From positions 62,001 to 126,000 of the forward strand of contig MEOF01000049.1 in assembly GCA_001769505.1 (NCBI GenBank): a stretch of 64,000 nt of DNA. Direction: 5' to 3'. This document shows, in pieces, positions 9,263 to 18,600 of this stretch. Made by a program: the position numbers and the translations under genes. Source of the stretch: Bacteroidetes bacterium GWF2_33_38. GTDB taxonomy: Bacteria; Bacteroidota; Bacteroidia; Bacteroidales; GWF2-33-38. Numbering within the stretch: the stretch's first letter is position 1; every line of letters starts with the position of its first letter. Below the pieces are notes generated by a model. The model had not been told where the DNA came from. It did not search any database and was given only the letters and a program-made list of their open reading frames with translations.

Positions 9263-11770
9263 TTAGAACTTAATTCCAATTACCAGCATATCGTCGATTT
9301 GCTTATTTTTCCCTTTCCAACTCATAATTGTTGACTCTAATATTTCTTTTTGAATGTGGCAATTCTCACTTTTTGATGCATCAAACAAAATATTTTTAAA
9401 TCGACTACTGTTTAGCTTAGAGTTATTCTCGCCTCCGAACTGATCCATACACCCATCTGAAAACATATACAATTCCATATTTGGGATAATATCTATTTCG
9501 CGGTCGATAAAATCTTTTTCATATCTCTCATCACTGCGAATAAGAGTTCCTCCTACCGACAATAGATTTGGTTCGTGTGTTTCAATATCACCATCTCTTA
9601 CAATATATATTGGGAGCATTGCTCCAGCGTAAGTAATCTTTTTTGCTTTCAAATTTATATTACAAATCGAAATGTCCATTCCGTCTTGTGCCACACTATC
9701 TTTTTCTTGCTGTAGCGTTTTTAATACCCCAAGGTGCAATTTATTAATAATAGCAGATGGCGACGTAGTTTTAAAGTGATTAACCGCCTCATTAAGCAAC
9801 ATTGAGCCAATCATCGACATAAGAGCTCCGGGCACTCCATGCCCTGTGCAATCGGCAACAGCTATAATTATTTCATCGTTAACTTGAGAAAACCAATAAA
9901 AATCTCCACTTACAATATCTTTCGGTAGATAAAAAACAAATGAGTTCTTAAATATAAATTCTAATTCATTCTCTTTAGGAAGTATCGCATCTTGAATTTT
10001 TTTAGCATAATTTATACTATCGGTGATATTCTTATTTTTAAGTTTAATCTCATTTTCAGCGTTTTTAATGGCTGTAATATCAGTATCAACGGCTATAATT
10101 TTTCTAAGATTTCCTACAGAATCAAAAATTGGGGTTAGAGTTGTTTGAATCCATAGTTCTGTCCCATATTTTGTGCCAGTAGGGCTCTCGTAACTAACTG
10201 ATTTTTTATTCAATAAGCATTCGTCTAAAATTTCTTTAATGTTTGGATTACTACTTATTCTTAAAATGTTTTTCCCTTTAATAGTTGTAAATTCATCGTG
10301 CGAATAGCCGTAAATATTTGAGAACCCAGCGTTTAACCACTCGATATCTCCATTTTTATCAATAATTACAACTGCGTTACTTGTTTCTTTTGCAACAATT
10401 GATAGTTTTTCAAGTTCAAGATTAGCAAGTTCTAATTTCACCGATTGTTCGAGTATTTGGTGTGTTTGTGTTGATAGCTGTTTGTTTATTTTCTTGTTTT
10501 GATAAAAACTTCTGAGTATTAATAAGATAAAAAATACAATCACAACAAATCCTGAAATCATAATATTCCGAATATAAATTCCTTGTTTAACTTTCGATTC
10601 CGTGATTTCATTTTCAATTTTCAACAATTCATTTTCTTTCTCTTTTTGTTCAGTTTCGAATCGTATTCGAAGTTCGGCATAACTTTCCGAATTCATTTGA
10701 GATGAAATAGAATCTTTATAATTAGTAAACAATTTATAGTATTTTAAAGCCTCGTCATTGTTGTTGCTAGCTTCATAAATCTCCGATAAATTTTGATAGA
10801 TATTTTTAATATGTTCGAGTGCACTTATTTCTTTTGCTATTTTTAATGCTTGCATAAAATAATCAACCGCATTTTTGAAATCTTGTTCTTTTGCATAAGC
10901 TGTTCCAATATAGTAAAGAGCTTGAGCGATGGCATTTTTATCGTCAAGAGCAAGATTAATTTCATAGGCTTTAAAATAGTATTCGCGAGTTTTTTCAAAA
11001 TCGTTCAAATCTTGATATACATTTCCAATATTCCCATAGGCTTGGGCAATACCTCTTTTATCGGCAAGATGCTCTGCCATTTCTAAGGATTTTGTAAAAT
11101 AATCTAGAGCCCTATTAAAATTTTTCTTTTCTCTATGTACCTCTCCAATATTGTTGTAAGAACCCATTATTGAAGAGCTATCTCCAAGTTCTAATCTAAT
11201 GTTTAGTGATTTTTTGAAAAACTCTAAGGTCTTTTCAAAATTATTGTTGTAGTAATAAATAATTCCGATGTTGTTATACACTCTAGCCATTCCGATTTTA
11301 TTATTCAGTCGCTCTTCAATTTTTAACGACTTTAAATAAAATTCTAGTGCATTTGCATAATTGCCTTGAAAATTATACGACGCACCAATACTGTTATATA
11401 TATTTGATTTTACTTCTTCTTTGCCGTGTTCTTCAATATATTTTAAAGCTTTATGAAAATATTCGAGTGCTGTTTTATGAATTCCTTTGAAATAATAATA
11501 CAAGCCAATGTTATTGTTTGCAAAAGCAACTCCACTTTCAAAATTTAGTTTCTCTGCTAATTCGAGCGACTTTTTAAGATAATCTATGGCTAATTCAGGA
11601 TTGTTGTTTAAATATTCATTTCCTAAATCATTAAGGATATTAACTCTTGTTGTATCGTCTTTAGCAATTTTCAACTCAACAATAAGGCTATCAATGGTGT
11701 TTTGTTTCTGAGCAATACTGAGCATTGTCAAAAATAGAAATGAAAAAAAGAATATGGTAAAAAACCTCAT
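9263..11770 (-). CDS. TPR-PAS-SpoIIE (PP2C-type) signalling phosphatase
   Basis: Membrane signalling protein of 835 aa. It has a signal peptide (1-20), about eight tetratricopeptide repeats (25-370) predicted in the periplasm, a transmembrane helix near 398-420, a coiled coil, a PAS domain (about 455-575, GDIEWLNAGFSNIYGYS) and a C-terminal SpoIIE/PP2C serine phosphatase (about 600-835). The PP2C metal-site motifs are intact: SGDFYWF, ADCTGHGVPGALMSM, DGMDISI, FSDGCMDQFGG and IDDMLVIGI. It likely dephosphorylates a regulatory partner such as an anti-anti-sigma factor, but none is encoded nearby. It runs convergently into the ligase-like gene with an 8-bp gap. The TPR front end resembles that of the cyclase at 24616. 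Confidence 0.88.
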   Translation of the reverse strand: MRFFTIFFFSFLFLTMLSIAQKQNTIDSLIVELKIAKDDTTRVNILNDLGNEYLNNNPELAIDYLKKSLELAEKLNFESGVAFANNNIGLYYYFKGIHKTALEYFHKALKYIEEHGKEEVKSNIYNSIGASYNFQGNYANALEFYLKSLKIEERLNNKIGMARVYNNIGIIYYYNNNFEKTLEFFKKSLNIRLELGDSSSIMGSYNNIGEVHREKKNFNRALDYFTKSLEMAEHLADKRGIAQAYGNIGNVYQDLNDFEKTREYYFKAYEINLALDDKNAIAQALYYIGTAYAKEQDFKNAVDYFMQALKIAKEISALEHIKNIYQNLSEIYEASNNNDEALKYYKLFTNYKDSISSQMNSESYAELRIRFETEQKEKENELLKIENEITESKVKQGIYIRNIMISGFVVIVFFILLILRSFYQNKKINKQLSTQTHQILEQSVKLELANLELEKLSIVAKETSNAVVIIDKNGDIEWLNAGFSNIYGYSHDEFTTIKGKNILRISSNPNIKEILDECLLNKKSVSYESPTGTKYGTELWIQTTLTPIFDSVGNLRKIIAVDTDITAIKNAENEIKLKNKNITDSINYAKKIQDAILPKENELEFIFKNSFVFYLPKDIVSGDFYWFSQVNDEIIIAVADCTGHGVPGALMSMIGSMLLNEAVNHFKTTSPSAIINKLHLGVLKTLQQEKDSVAQDGMDISICNINLKAKKITYAGAMLPIYIVRDGDIETHEPNLLSVGGTLIRSDERYEKDFIDREIDIIPNMELYMFSDGCMDQFGGENNSKLNSSRFKNILFDASKSENCHIQKEILESTIMSWKGKNKQIDDMLVIGIKF

Positions 11771-11846
11771 TGGTTAAACTTAATTGCATAAAAGTAATTA
11801 TTTTTATCACAAACTACTCATTACAACCTTATTAAATTCTACCTAA

Positions 11847-12581
11847 TTACAAGTTTTCGAACTTATTTTGAAGTTTATCGAGTGCTATTTCGGCTGCTTT
11901 TTGTTCCGCATCTTTTTTATTTTGACCAAATCCGAATCCAAATATTTCATCGCTAATATAGATTCTAGATTCAAATGCGAATTGCTTATCAGAAGTTTCT
12001 TCAGTAATAAATTGAATGCTAAGTTTATGTTTTTGACAAAATTCAATTACTCGACTTTTATAATTATGGTTTGCAATCTGCAATTCTTCAATATCAATAA
12101 ACCGGTTTATTAACTTATGAATTACAAAATTTTTAGTTTTATTATATCCTCTATCGATATAAATAGCTCCAATTAGAGCCTCAAAAGCATTTCCAAAATG
12201 ATGCTTTGTTTCAGAATTTTCAGAAAGCTGAATTTTCAAAAACTGATTTAAATCTAACTGCTCACCAATGTTGTCTAAAAAATTTCGATTCACAATTTTA
12301 GACCTCATAGTAGTAAGAAAACCCTCTTTTTCGTTCGGATATTTATTAAATAAAAAATCGGTTACAATTGAATCTAAAATGGCATCGCCTAAAAATTCTA
12401 GTCGTTCATTATTCATTGCAATGCCTTTAGGAGAAACCAACGAGGCAGAGCTATGTGTAAAGGCGAGTCGGTATATAGAAACATCACTTGGTTTAAAACC
12501 AAGCATATTTTTAAGGAATACAAATAATTCCCTATCTTTTTGATTCTTGAAAGGATAAGATAGCTTAAAGAAATTAAGCAC
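11847..12581 (-). CDS. rnc: Ribonuclease III
   Basis: Double-strand-specific endoribonuclease of 244 aa that processes rRNA precursors and structured mRNAs. The signature NERLEFLGDAILD is at residues 58-70, with the second acidic cluster around FGNAFEALIGAIYIDRG. A double-stranded RNA-binding domain (about 172-240) ends in the QNKKDAEQKAAEIALDKL helix. It begins 8 bp after fabF and is the last gene of an acpP-fabF-rnc cluster, a common Bacteroidota order. Confidence 0.95.
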   Translation of the reverse strand: MLNFFKLSYPFKNQKDRELFVFLKNMLGFKPSDVSIYRLAFTHSSASLVSPKGIAMNNERLEFLGDAILDSIVTDFLFNKYPNEKEGFLTTMRSKIVNRNFLDNIGEQLDLNQFLKIQLSENSETKHHFGNAFEALIGAIYIDRGYNKTKNFVIHKLINRFIDIEELQIANHNYKSRVIEFCQKHKLSIQFITEETSDKQFAFESRIYISDEIFGFGFGQNKKDAEQKAAEIALDKLQNKFENL

Positions 12582-12589
12582 GAGTAGTC

Positions 12590-13846
12590 CTATTCAACAA
12601 ACTTGCGGAAAATAACCGAAGAATTGTGTCCTCCAAAACCAAAAGTGTTGCTTAATCCTGCATTAACCACTCGCTTTTGAGCTTTTCCGAATGTCAAATT
12701 TAATTTATCGTCAATTTCTGGGTCTTGCTCTTTATGGTTAATAGTAGGCGGAACAATATTGTTTTTTATAGAAAGCACTACTATTGAAGCCTCAAGTGCT
12801 CCAGCTGCACCCAACAAGTGTCCGTGCATTGATTTTGTTGAACTAATATTCAATTTATATGCGTGTTCTCCAAAAACAGCAACAATTGCTTTTGTCTCAG
12901 CTATATCGCCACGAGGAGTTGCTGTTCCATGAACATTTACATAGTCAATTTCTTCAGGTTTCATGTTGGCGTCTTCAAGTGCATTTCTCATCACATTTAT
13001 TGCTCCCAATCCTTCAGGATGTGGTGCAGTTAAGTGGTGAGCATCGGCCGACATTCCTCCGCCAACGATTTCGGCATAAATTTTAGCCCCTCGTTTTTTG
13101 GCATGCTCTAATTCTTCCAAAATAATAGCACTACCACCTTCTCCCATTACAAATCCATCTCTGGTTTTGCAGAATGGTCTTGAAGCACTTTGATACTCTT
13201 CGTTGTTGGTTGACAAGGCCTGCATTGCATTAAAACCTCCGATTCCTGCTTCATTTATCGCAGCTTCAGAACCTCCGGTAACCATAATGTCTGCTTTTCC
13301 ATGTCGAATTAACCAATACGAATCAATCAACGCATTTGTTGACGATGCACACGCTGATACGGTTGCATAATTTGGTCCTCTCAGACCATATTTCATTGAT
13401 ATATGCCCAGAGGCTATATCCGAAATCATTTTAGGAATAAAGAAAGGGCTGAAACGAGGAGTTCCGTCTCCTGTAACAAACCCTCTAACTTCTTCTAAAA
13501 AAGTTTCAATACCACCAATTCCCGAAGCCCAAACTACTCCCGCTTTATCGAGATTAATTTGTTCCAGATTCAATTTTGAATCTTCCATTGCGTCGGTAGC
13601 TGCTGCAATAGCATATTGAGCATAAAGATCAAGCTTCCTTTTTTCTTTACGGTCAATGCCATACTTTTCAGTATCAAAATTTTTAACCTGACAAGCAAAC
13701 CTTGTCTTAAATTTGGAACAATCGTAACGAGTAATCTTTTCACAGCCACTAACACCGTTGATTAAATTATTCCATAATTCCTCAACTGTGTTTCCCAATG
13801 GGGTTACAGCACCTAAACCGGTTACAACTACTCGTCTAAATTCCAT
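12590..13846 (-). CDS. fabF: Beta-ketoacyl-ACP synthase II
   Basis: Condensing enzyme of fatty-acid elongation, 418 aa, full length. The Cys-His-His triad is visible: the nucleophile in VSACASSTN near residue 167, the first His in VHGTATPRGD and the second in SMHGHLLGAAGA. The C-terminal Gly-rich FGFGGHNSS loop is intact. It lies 29 bp after acpP, its acyl-carrier substrate protein, and 8 bp before rnc, so it is almost certainly co-transcribed with both. Confidence 0.97.
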   Translation of the reverse strand: MEFRRVVVTGLGAVTPLGNTVEELWNNLINGVSGCEKITRYDCSKFKTRFACQVKNFDTEKYGIDRKEKRKLDLYAQYAIAAATDAMEDSKLNLEQINLDKAGVVWASGIGGIETFLEEVRGFVTGDGTPRFSPFFIPKMISDIASGHISMKYGLRGPNYATVSACASSTNALIDSYWLIRHGKADIMVTGGSEAAINEAGIGGFNAMQALSTNNEEYQSASRPFCKTRDGFVMGEGGSAIILEELEHAKKRGAKIYAEIVGGGMSADAHHLTAPHPEGLGAINVMRNALEDANMKPEEIDYVNVHGTATPRGDIAETKAIVAVFGEHAYKLNISSTKSMHGHLLGAAGALEASIVVLSIKNNIVPPTINHKEQDPEIDDKLNLTFGKAQKRVVNAGLSNTFGFGGHNSSVIFRKFVE

Positions 13847-13875
13847 AAAATTAAAAAAAGGTTAAAAAAATAAAA

Positions 13876-14112
13876 CTATTTTGCGTGCTCAGTGATATAA
13901 TTGATTGCGTCTCCTACTGTTCCAATTTTTTCAGCTTGGTCGTCTGGAATAGCAATATTAAATTCTTTTTCGAACTCCATGATTAACTCAACAGTGTCAA
14001 GAGAATCTGCTCCTAAATCATTTGTGAAGCTTGCTTCTGGTGCTACTTCATTTTCGTCAACGCCTAATTTATCAACAATAATTGCTTTTACTCTAGTTGC
14101 AATGTCTGACAT
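13876..14112 (-). CDS. acpP: Acyl carrier protein
   Basis: Acidic carrier of 78 aa that shuttles acyl chains on a 4'-phosphopantetheine arm. The attachment serine is Ser37 in [16 protein letters not shown]. It is first in the acpP-fabF-rnc operon and is divergently transcribed from purN across 162 bp that must hold both promoters. Confidence 0.97.
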   Translation of the reverse strand: MSDIATRVKAIIVDKLGVDENEVAPEASFTNDLGADSLDTVELIMEFEKEFNIAIPDDQAEKIGTVGDAINYITEHAK

Positions 14113-14274
14113 AACTTTTAATTTTAATTAATAATACTTTTTATTTTCAAATTGAAATGCAAAGAAATAAATTTACTTGATATAATTCAAAAAAAACATG
14201 ATTTTTTTGTTAACTAATCTTATCATCATGACAAAAATTACTATATTGACGGGCTTAAATTATATTTTATCAAA

Positions 14275-14847
14275 ATGATTAATATTGCTGTTTTTGCTTC
14301 GGGTTCGGGTTCTAATGCCGAAAGAATATTCGACTATTTTAAAAATAATTCGTTGGTTAATATTAAAATGTTTTTAACAAACAATCACAAAGCATTTGTT
14401 ATTGAACGAGCTAAAAAACTTAATGTACAATGCGAAATTTTTAATAAAGATGCGTTCTACAATTCCGATACGATTTTAAACTTATTGAAAAACAACAACA
14501 TTGATTTTATCGTCTTAGCCGGATTTTTATTACTGGTTCCCGAAAATCTGATTAATCAATATCCAAATAAAATTGTAAATATCCACCCTGCTTTGCTTCC
14601 CAAATATGGCGGCAAAGGAATGTACGGAACGAATGTTCATAAGGCGGTAAAAGATGCCGGCGAATCGGAAACAGGAATAAGCATTCATTTTGTTAATAAA
14701 AAATACGACGAGGGGGCTATAATTTTTCAAGCAAGTTGTGTTGTTGACAAAAAAGATAGCGTTGACGATATTGCTTCCAAAATTCACGAATTGGAATACG
14801 AGCATTTTCCAAAAGTGCTTCAAAAAGTGCTTTTAAAGTTGCTGTAA
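14275..14847 (+). CDS. purN: Phosphoribosylglycinamide formyltransferase (GART)
   Basis: Transfers formyl from 10-formyl-THF to GAR in purine synthesis. 190 aa, somewhat shorter than the E. coli enzyme. The N-terminal VFASGSGSN phosphate-binding segment, the NIHPALLPKYGGKGMYG motif with the catalytic Asn and His, and the C-terminal catalytic Asp in VNKKYDEGAIIFQ are all present. It stands alone rather than in a purine operon. Confidence 0.95.
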   Translation: MINIAVFASGSGSNAERIFDYFKNNSLVNIKMFLTNNHKAFVIERAKKLNVQCEIFNKDAFYNSDTILNLLKNNNIDFIVLAGFLLLVPENLINQYPNKIVNIHPALLPKYGGKGMYGTNVHKAVKDAGESETGISIHFVNKKYDEGAIIFQASCVVDKKDSVDDIASKIHELEYEHFPKVLQKVLLKLL

Positions 14848-14888
14848 TCAATTTATGCAAAAATATACATACGTGAATATTATTTTTT

Positions 14889-14896
14889 TAACTTTG
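14889..14896 (+). promoter_or_regulatory. Putative -7 box of the OsmC gene
   Basis: TAACTTTG matches TAnnTTTG and lies 15 bases before the ATG at 14912, implying a very short leader. No clear -33 TTG was seen. Confidence 0.4.
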
Positions 14897-14911
14897 TAGA
14901 AAAAAAACGAG

Positions 14912-15325
14912 ATGAAAGAATCAGTAAATATTAAATGGCTCGAAAACATGGCGTTTGAAGGCACTGTAAACGGGCATAAAATAGTAATAGATGCAAACTT
15001 AGAGGTTGGTGGCGAAAATCGTGGTCCAAGACCCAAACCATTTATGCTTTTTGCTTTGGCTGGCTGCACCGGAATGGATGTTGTTTCGATTCTAAAAAAA
15101 ATGCGAGTTGATTTGGATTATTTCAACGTGATAGTTGAAGGTGATTTGACTGAGGAACACCCAAAACATTTTACCTCGATGCATGTGATTTACGAATTTA
15201 AAGGTAAAGACCTCCCGATGGACAAACTCGAAAAAGCAATAGAATTATCCGAAGAACGATATTGCGGAGTGAGTGCCGTTTACAAAAAAGCGATGAAAAT
15301 TACTTCTGAAATACGAATTCTTTGA
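14912..15325 (+). CDS. OsmC/Ohr family protein
   Basis: Cytoplasmic OsmC-fold protein of 137 aa. Family members reduce organic hydroperoxides with two cysteines. Here Cys52 (ALAGCTGMDVVSIL) and Cys118 (ERYCGVSAVYKKA) are at the conserved positions, so it is probably catalytically competent. It resembles the YhfA/SACOL branch more than Ohr itself. It has its own -7 box. The 3' flank is packed with degenerate repeats (15326-15540). Confidence 0.9.
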   Translation: MKESVNIKWLENMAFEGTVNGHKIVIDANLEVGGENRGPRPKPFMLFALAGCTGMDVVSILKKMRVDLDYFNVIVEGDLTEEHPKHFTSMHVIYEFKGKDLPMDKLEKAIELSEERYCGVSAVYKKAMKITSEIRIL

Positions 15326-15653
15326 AAGTTTGTAAAGTTATGAAGTAACGAAGTTATGGAGTAATGTAGTAACGAAGTTATGGAGTTATGAAAAAAATCT
15401 AACTTCTAACTTCCTTCTTTTGTTTTTCCAAAATTAGCACATTCCCAAATTATCACATTTCTCCTTTCCTCAATTATCACATTATTTCTTTTGCCTTTTC
15501 TTCCATTAGCATATTGGCACATTGCCAAATTGTTACATTTCCCCCACATTTATCTACTTAAAAACATAATTCATCAATTACTCTTGCAATTTTTTTCGCA
15601 TGCTACTTTTTTTTTTTAGCTTGCTGGGTAAAACAAATTTCAAAATCACCCAT
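15326..15653. repeat. Gene-free spacer filled with degenerate short-period repeats
   Basis: Immediately after the OsmC stop, about 15330-15412 carries GAAGTTATGGAGTAATG-like units (GTTATGAAGTAACG repeated with variation). After a pyrimidine-rich linker (CTTCCTTCTTTTG), 15431-15540 carries ATTAGCACATT/AATTATCACATT-like units. The same two classes, in the same order and joined by a similar linker, recur at 32984-33118. The remainder (15541-15653) is AT-rich and leads to the adhesin gene; no clear promoter was recognised. Confidence 0.7.
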
Positions 15654-18600
15654 ATGAAAACACTTTGTGCAACATCAGCCAAAAACTTAAACGGATTACG
15701 TAAATTTAACTACTCCAGCCTCTTAAACTTTACCAAAAATTGGAACGTTGGCAAAGTTGTGCTAACAATTTTGTTTTGGTCGTTAATTTCTGCAAATAGT
15801 TTTGCTCAAATTCCTACAAGTGGCTTAGTTGCTTATTACCCATTCAACGGAAATGCAATTGACGAAAGCGGAAATGGAAATGATGGTGTTGTTTATTTTG
15901 CTAATCTTACTGAGGATAGGTTTGGAAATTCAAATAGTGCATATAGTTTTGATGGCGTAGATGATAATATTCTATTACCAAATATCGGAAGTTTTAATGC
16001 ATTTACAGTAGCAATGTGGATAAACATTGAAACTTTTTCACAAAACAGAACTCAGTCGCCTTTTGGTTCTGCTGATTGGAATTATGGAAGCATGCATTTT
16101 AATATAGAACCGACAGGAGACTCTTTACAAGTTGCGGTTAATGATGGCGGAGCAGGATATTTGGCTTCTAATCATTCTTTTGCTAACGATACAAATAAAT
16201 GGGTACATATTGCTTTTTCTTATATTAATGGTGGAAGCTCTGAATTTTATGTTAATAGAATATTAGATCAGACACATAATTATTTGACTATCGTTAATTT
16301 TAATAATATGATTATTGGAGATTGTTATACTCCTGACATTAGAAATTTTAATGGTAAAATAGATGATGTTCGTATTTACAATCGTGCATTAAATGAAAAT
16401 GAAATTACAGCTCTGTATTTTGAGAATTTATGTGTAACCGGACAAACTGTAACAGATACTATTCAAAAATTTATTTTTGATGGTCGTGATTGCAAATCAT
16501 ACCCAATCGAAAAAATTGGAAATCAATGGTGGATGACTAAAAACCTAAATACAAATAAGTATGCTGATGGCTCTACAATTCCAAATGAAACTAACAGTAC
16601 TATATGGGATAGCTTAACTACAGGTGCTTTAAGTTATTACAACAATGATTCTGCTCAATATGCTGAAACGTATGGTGCTTTATATAATTGGTATGCTGTG
16701 AATGATTCAAGAGGTGTTTGTCCAACTGGTTGGCATGTTGCAAGTGATGATAAATGGAAAATATTGGAAATGGAGTTAGGCATGTCACAAGCTCAAGCTG
16801 ATTTAATTGCATTTAGGGGGACTAGTGAAGGTGGCAAATTAAAAGAATCTGGTTTTAACCATTGGGCAAGTCCCAATACGGGGGCCACTAATAGCAGTGG
16901 CTTCACAGGCTTGCCTTCAGGATTTCGACATGTCGCTGGAACATTTCACAATATTCTGATTAGTACGAGCTGGTGGAGTTCTACTCCATTTAATAATGAT
17001 AGTACTTACGATCGTTATGTAGATTATCAAAATGCACAAGTTTACCGTATTAATGTTGATAATAATTTTGGGTTTTCAATACGCTGCCTCAAAAACACAG
17101 ACTCTTTAATTACAACTCAACCTATTTCCCTCTCAGTATGTATAGGAGGCAATACAAGTTTTTATGTTTCTTCGCAAGACGATGCTGCTTCCTATATGTG
17201 GCAAATTTATGATGGCTCAACATGGGAGAATCTTATATTTATTGGAGGTCAATATTTGGGTAATTTTACCGATTCACTAGAGATTATTGGAATTACTGCT
17301 ACAATGGACAATTATCAGTATCGCTGCATTGTTAGCGATGGAGTTATTTCGGACACCAGCGATGTGGCAACTTTAACTGTTCCTAGCTATAATCAAAATA
17401 TCAACGTCTCCATTAACGAAGGCGAGAGTTACTCGCTTGGCACAACTGTTTACACAAGCACCGGAACTTATGTTGAGCAACTCCAAAGTGTTTCGGGTTG
17501 CGATAGTACAATTACCTTAAACCTTAGCGTAATATCTCCGAATATTTGCAATTGGACATACCGCAAACAAGTGTTGGTTGACAACCAAGCAAATGCCGAT
17601 ACACTTACCGATTATTCGGTAATGGTGCTGGTAAATACCGCCGAATTAATTGCAGCCGGAAAAATGAACATCACCGGAAGCGACATTCGATTTGTTACCG
17701 AAAACAATGTAACACTAAGTTATTGGATTGAACCCGGTATTCAGGGAGAATATGGAATGAACAAATCGAGTACTCACATTTGGGTTAAGGTTCCTCAACT
17801 TTTAGGCTCAAGTTCTGATACAATTTTTATGCTTTACGGAAATTCAACAGCTACCGCAAAAAGCAATATTTCAACTACATTTTTGTTTGGCGACGATTTC
17901 GACGATAATAGTCTCGATACAAATAAATGGACAATCGATATTATAAATGCAGGGCAGTTGATGGAACAAAATCAACGACTTGAGCAAAATTCTCCGGCAA
18001 GTGATCCCGAATCGCAGTCTAGGTTTATTTCTAAGCAATCGTTTACCGACCCAATTGTAATGGATATGCAATTTAAAAAAGGCGGGTATGTTTACCGTGG
18101 TGCAGGATTAGCCGATAGTTTAAATTCACAAAATCGAGCCATGATAAGTTGGTGGGATTCTGGTGAAATATTTTCTTCGGTAACTGTAAGTGGAGTAGAC
18201 AACACAAATTTGTGGAAAAACGATCATTGGAGTAGAACTGTCAATCCTGAATATTACTTGAAAATTATCAGAAACGAAGACGGAACTTTTTACTTTTCGG
18301 AAACCATACCCGCATTTGAAGAAGGCGGTGCAAATTTTTGGGAACAAACAGTAGCCACTCCGATGCCTCTAACGACGAACTTAAAAGTTACAGCCAATGA
18401 ATTGGTTTGGAAGTTTGCCGGCACACTTTGGACTCGTTACGAAGATAATATCCGTGTAAGAAAATATAATTCTCCCGAACCAACAACGACTATAGATAAT
18501 AGCGAAGACACATTAAATTATAATAAAACGCTTTACATTGCTCTTTGCGAAGGCGAAAGCTTCACTCTTAACACTACAACTTATAACCAAGCTGGTATTC

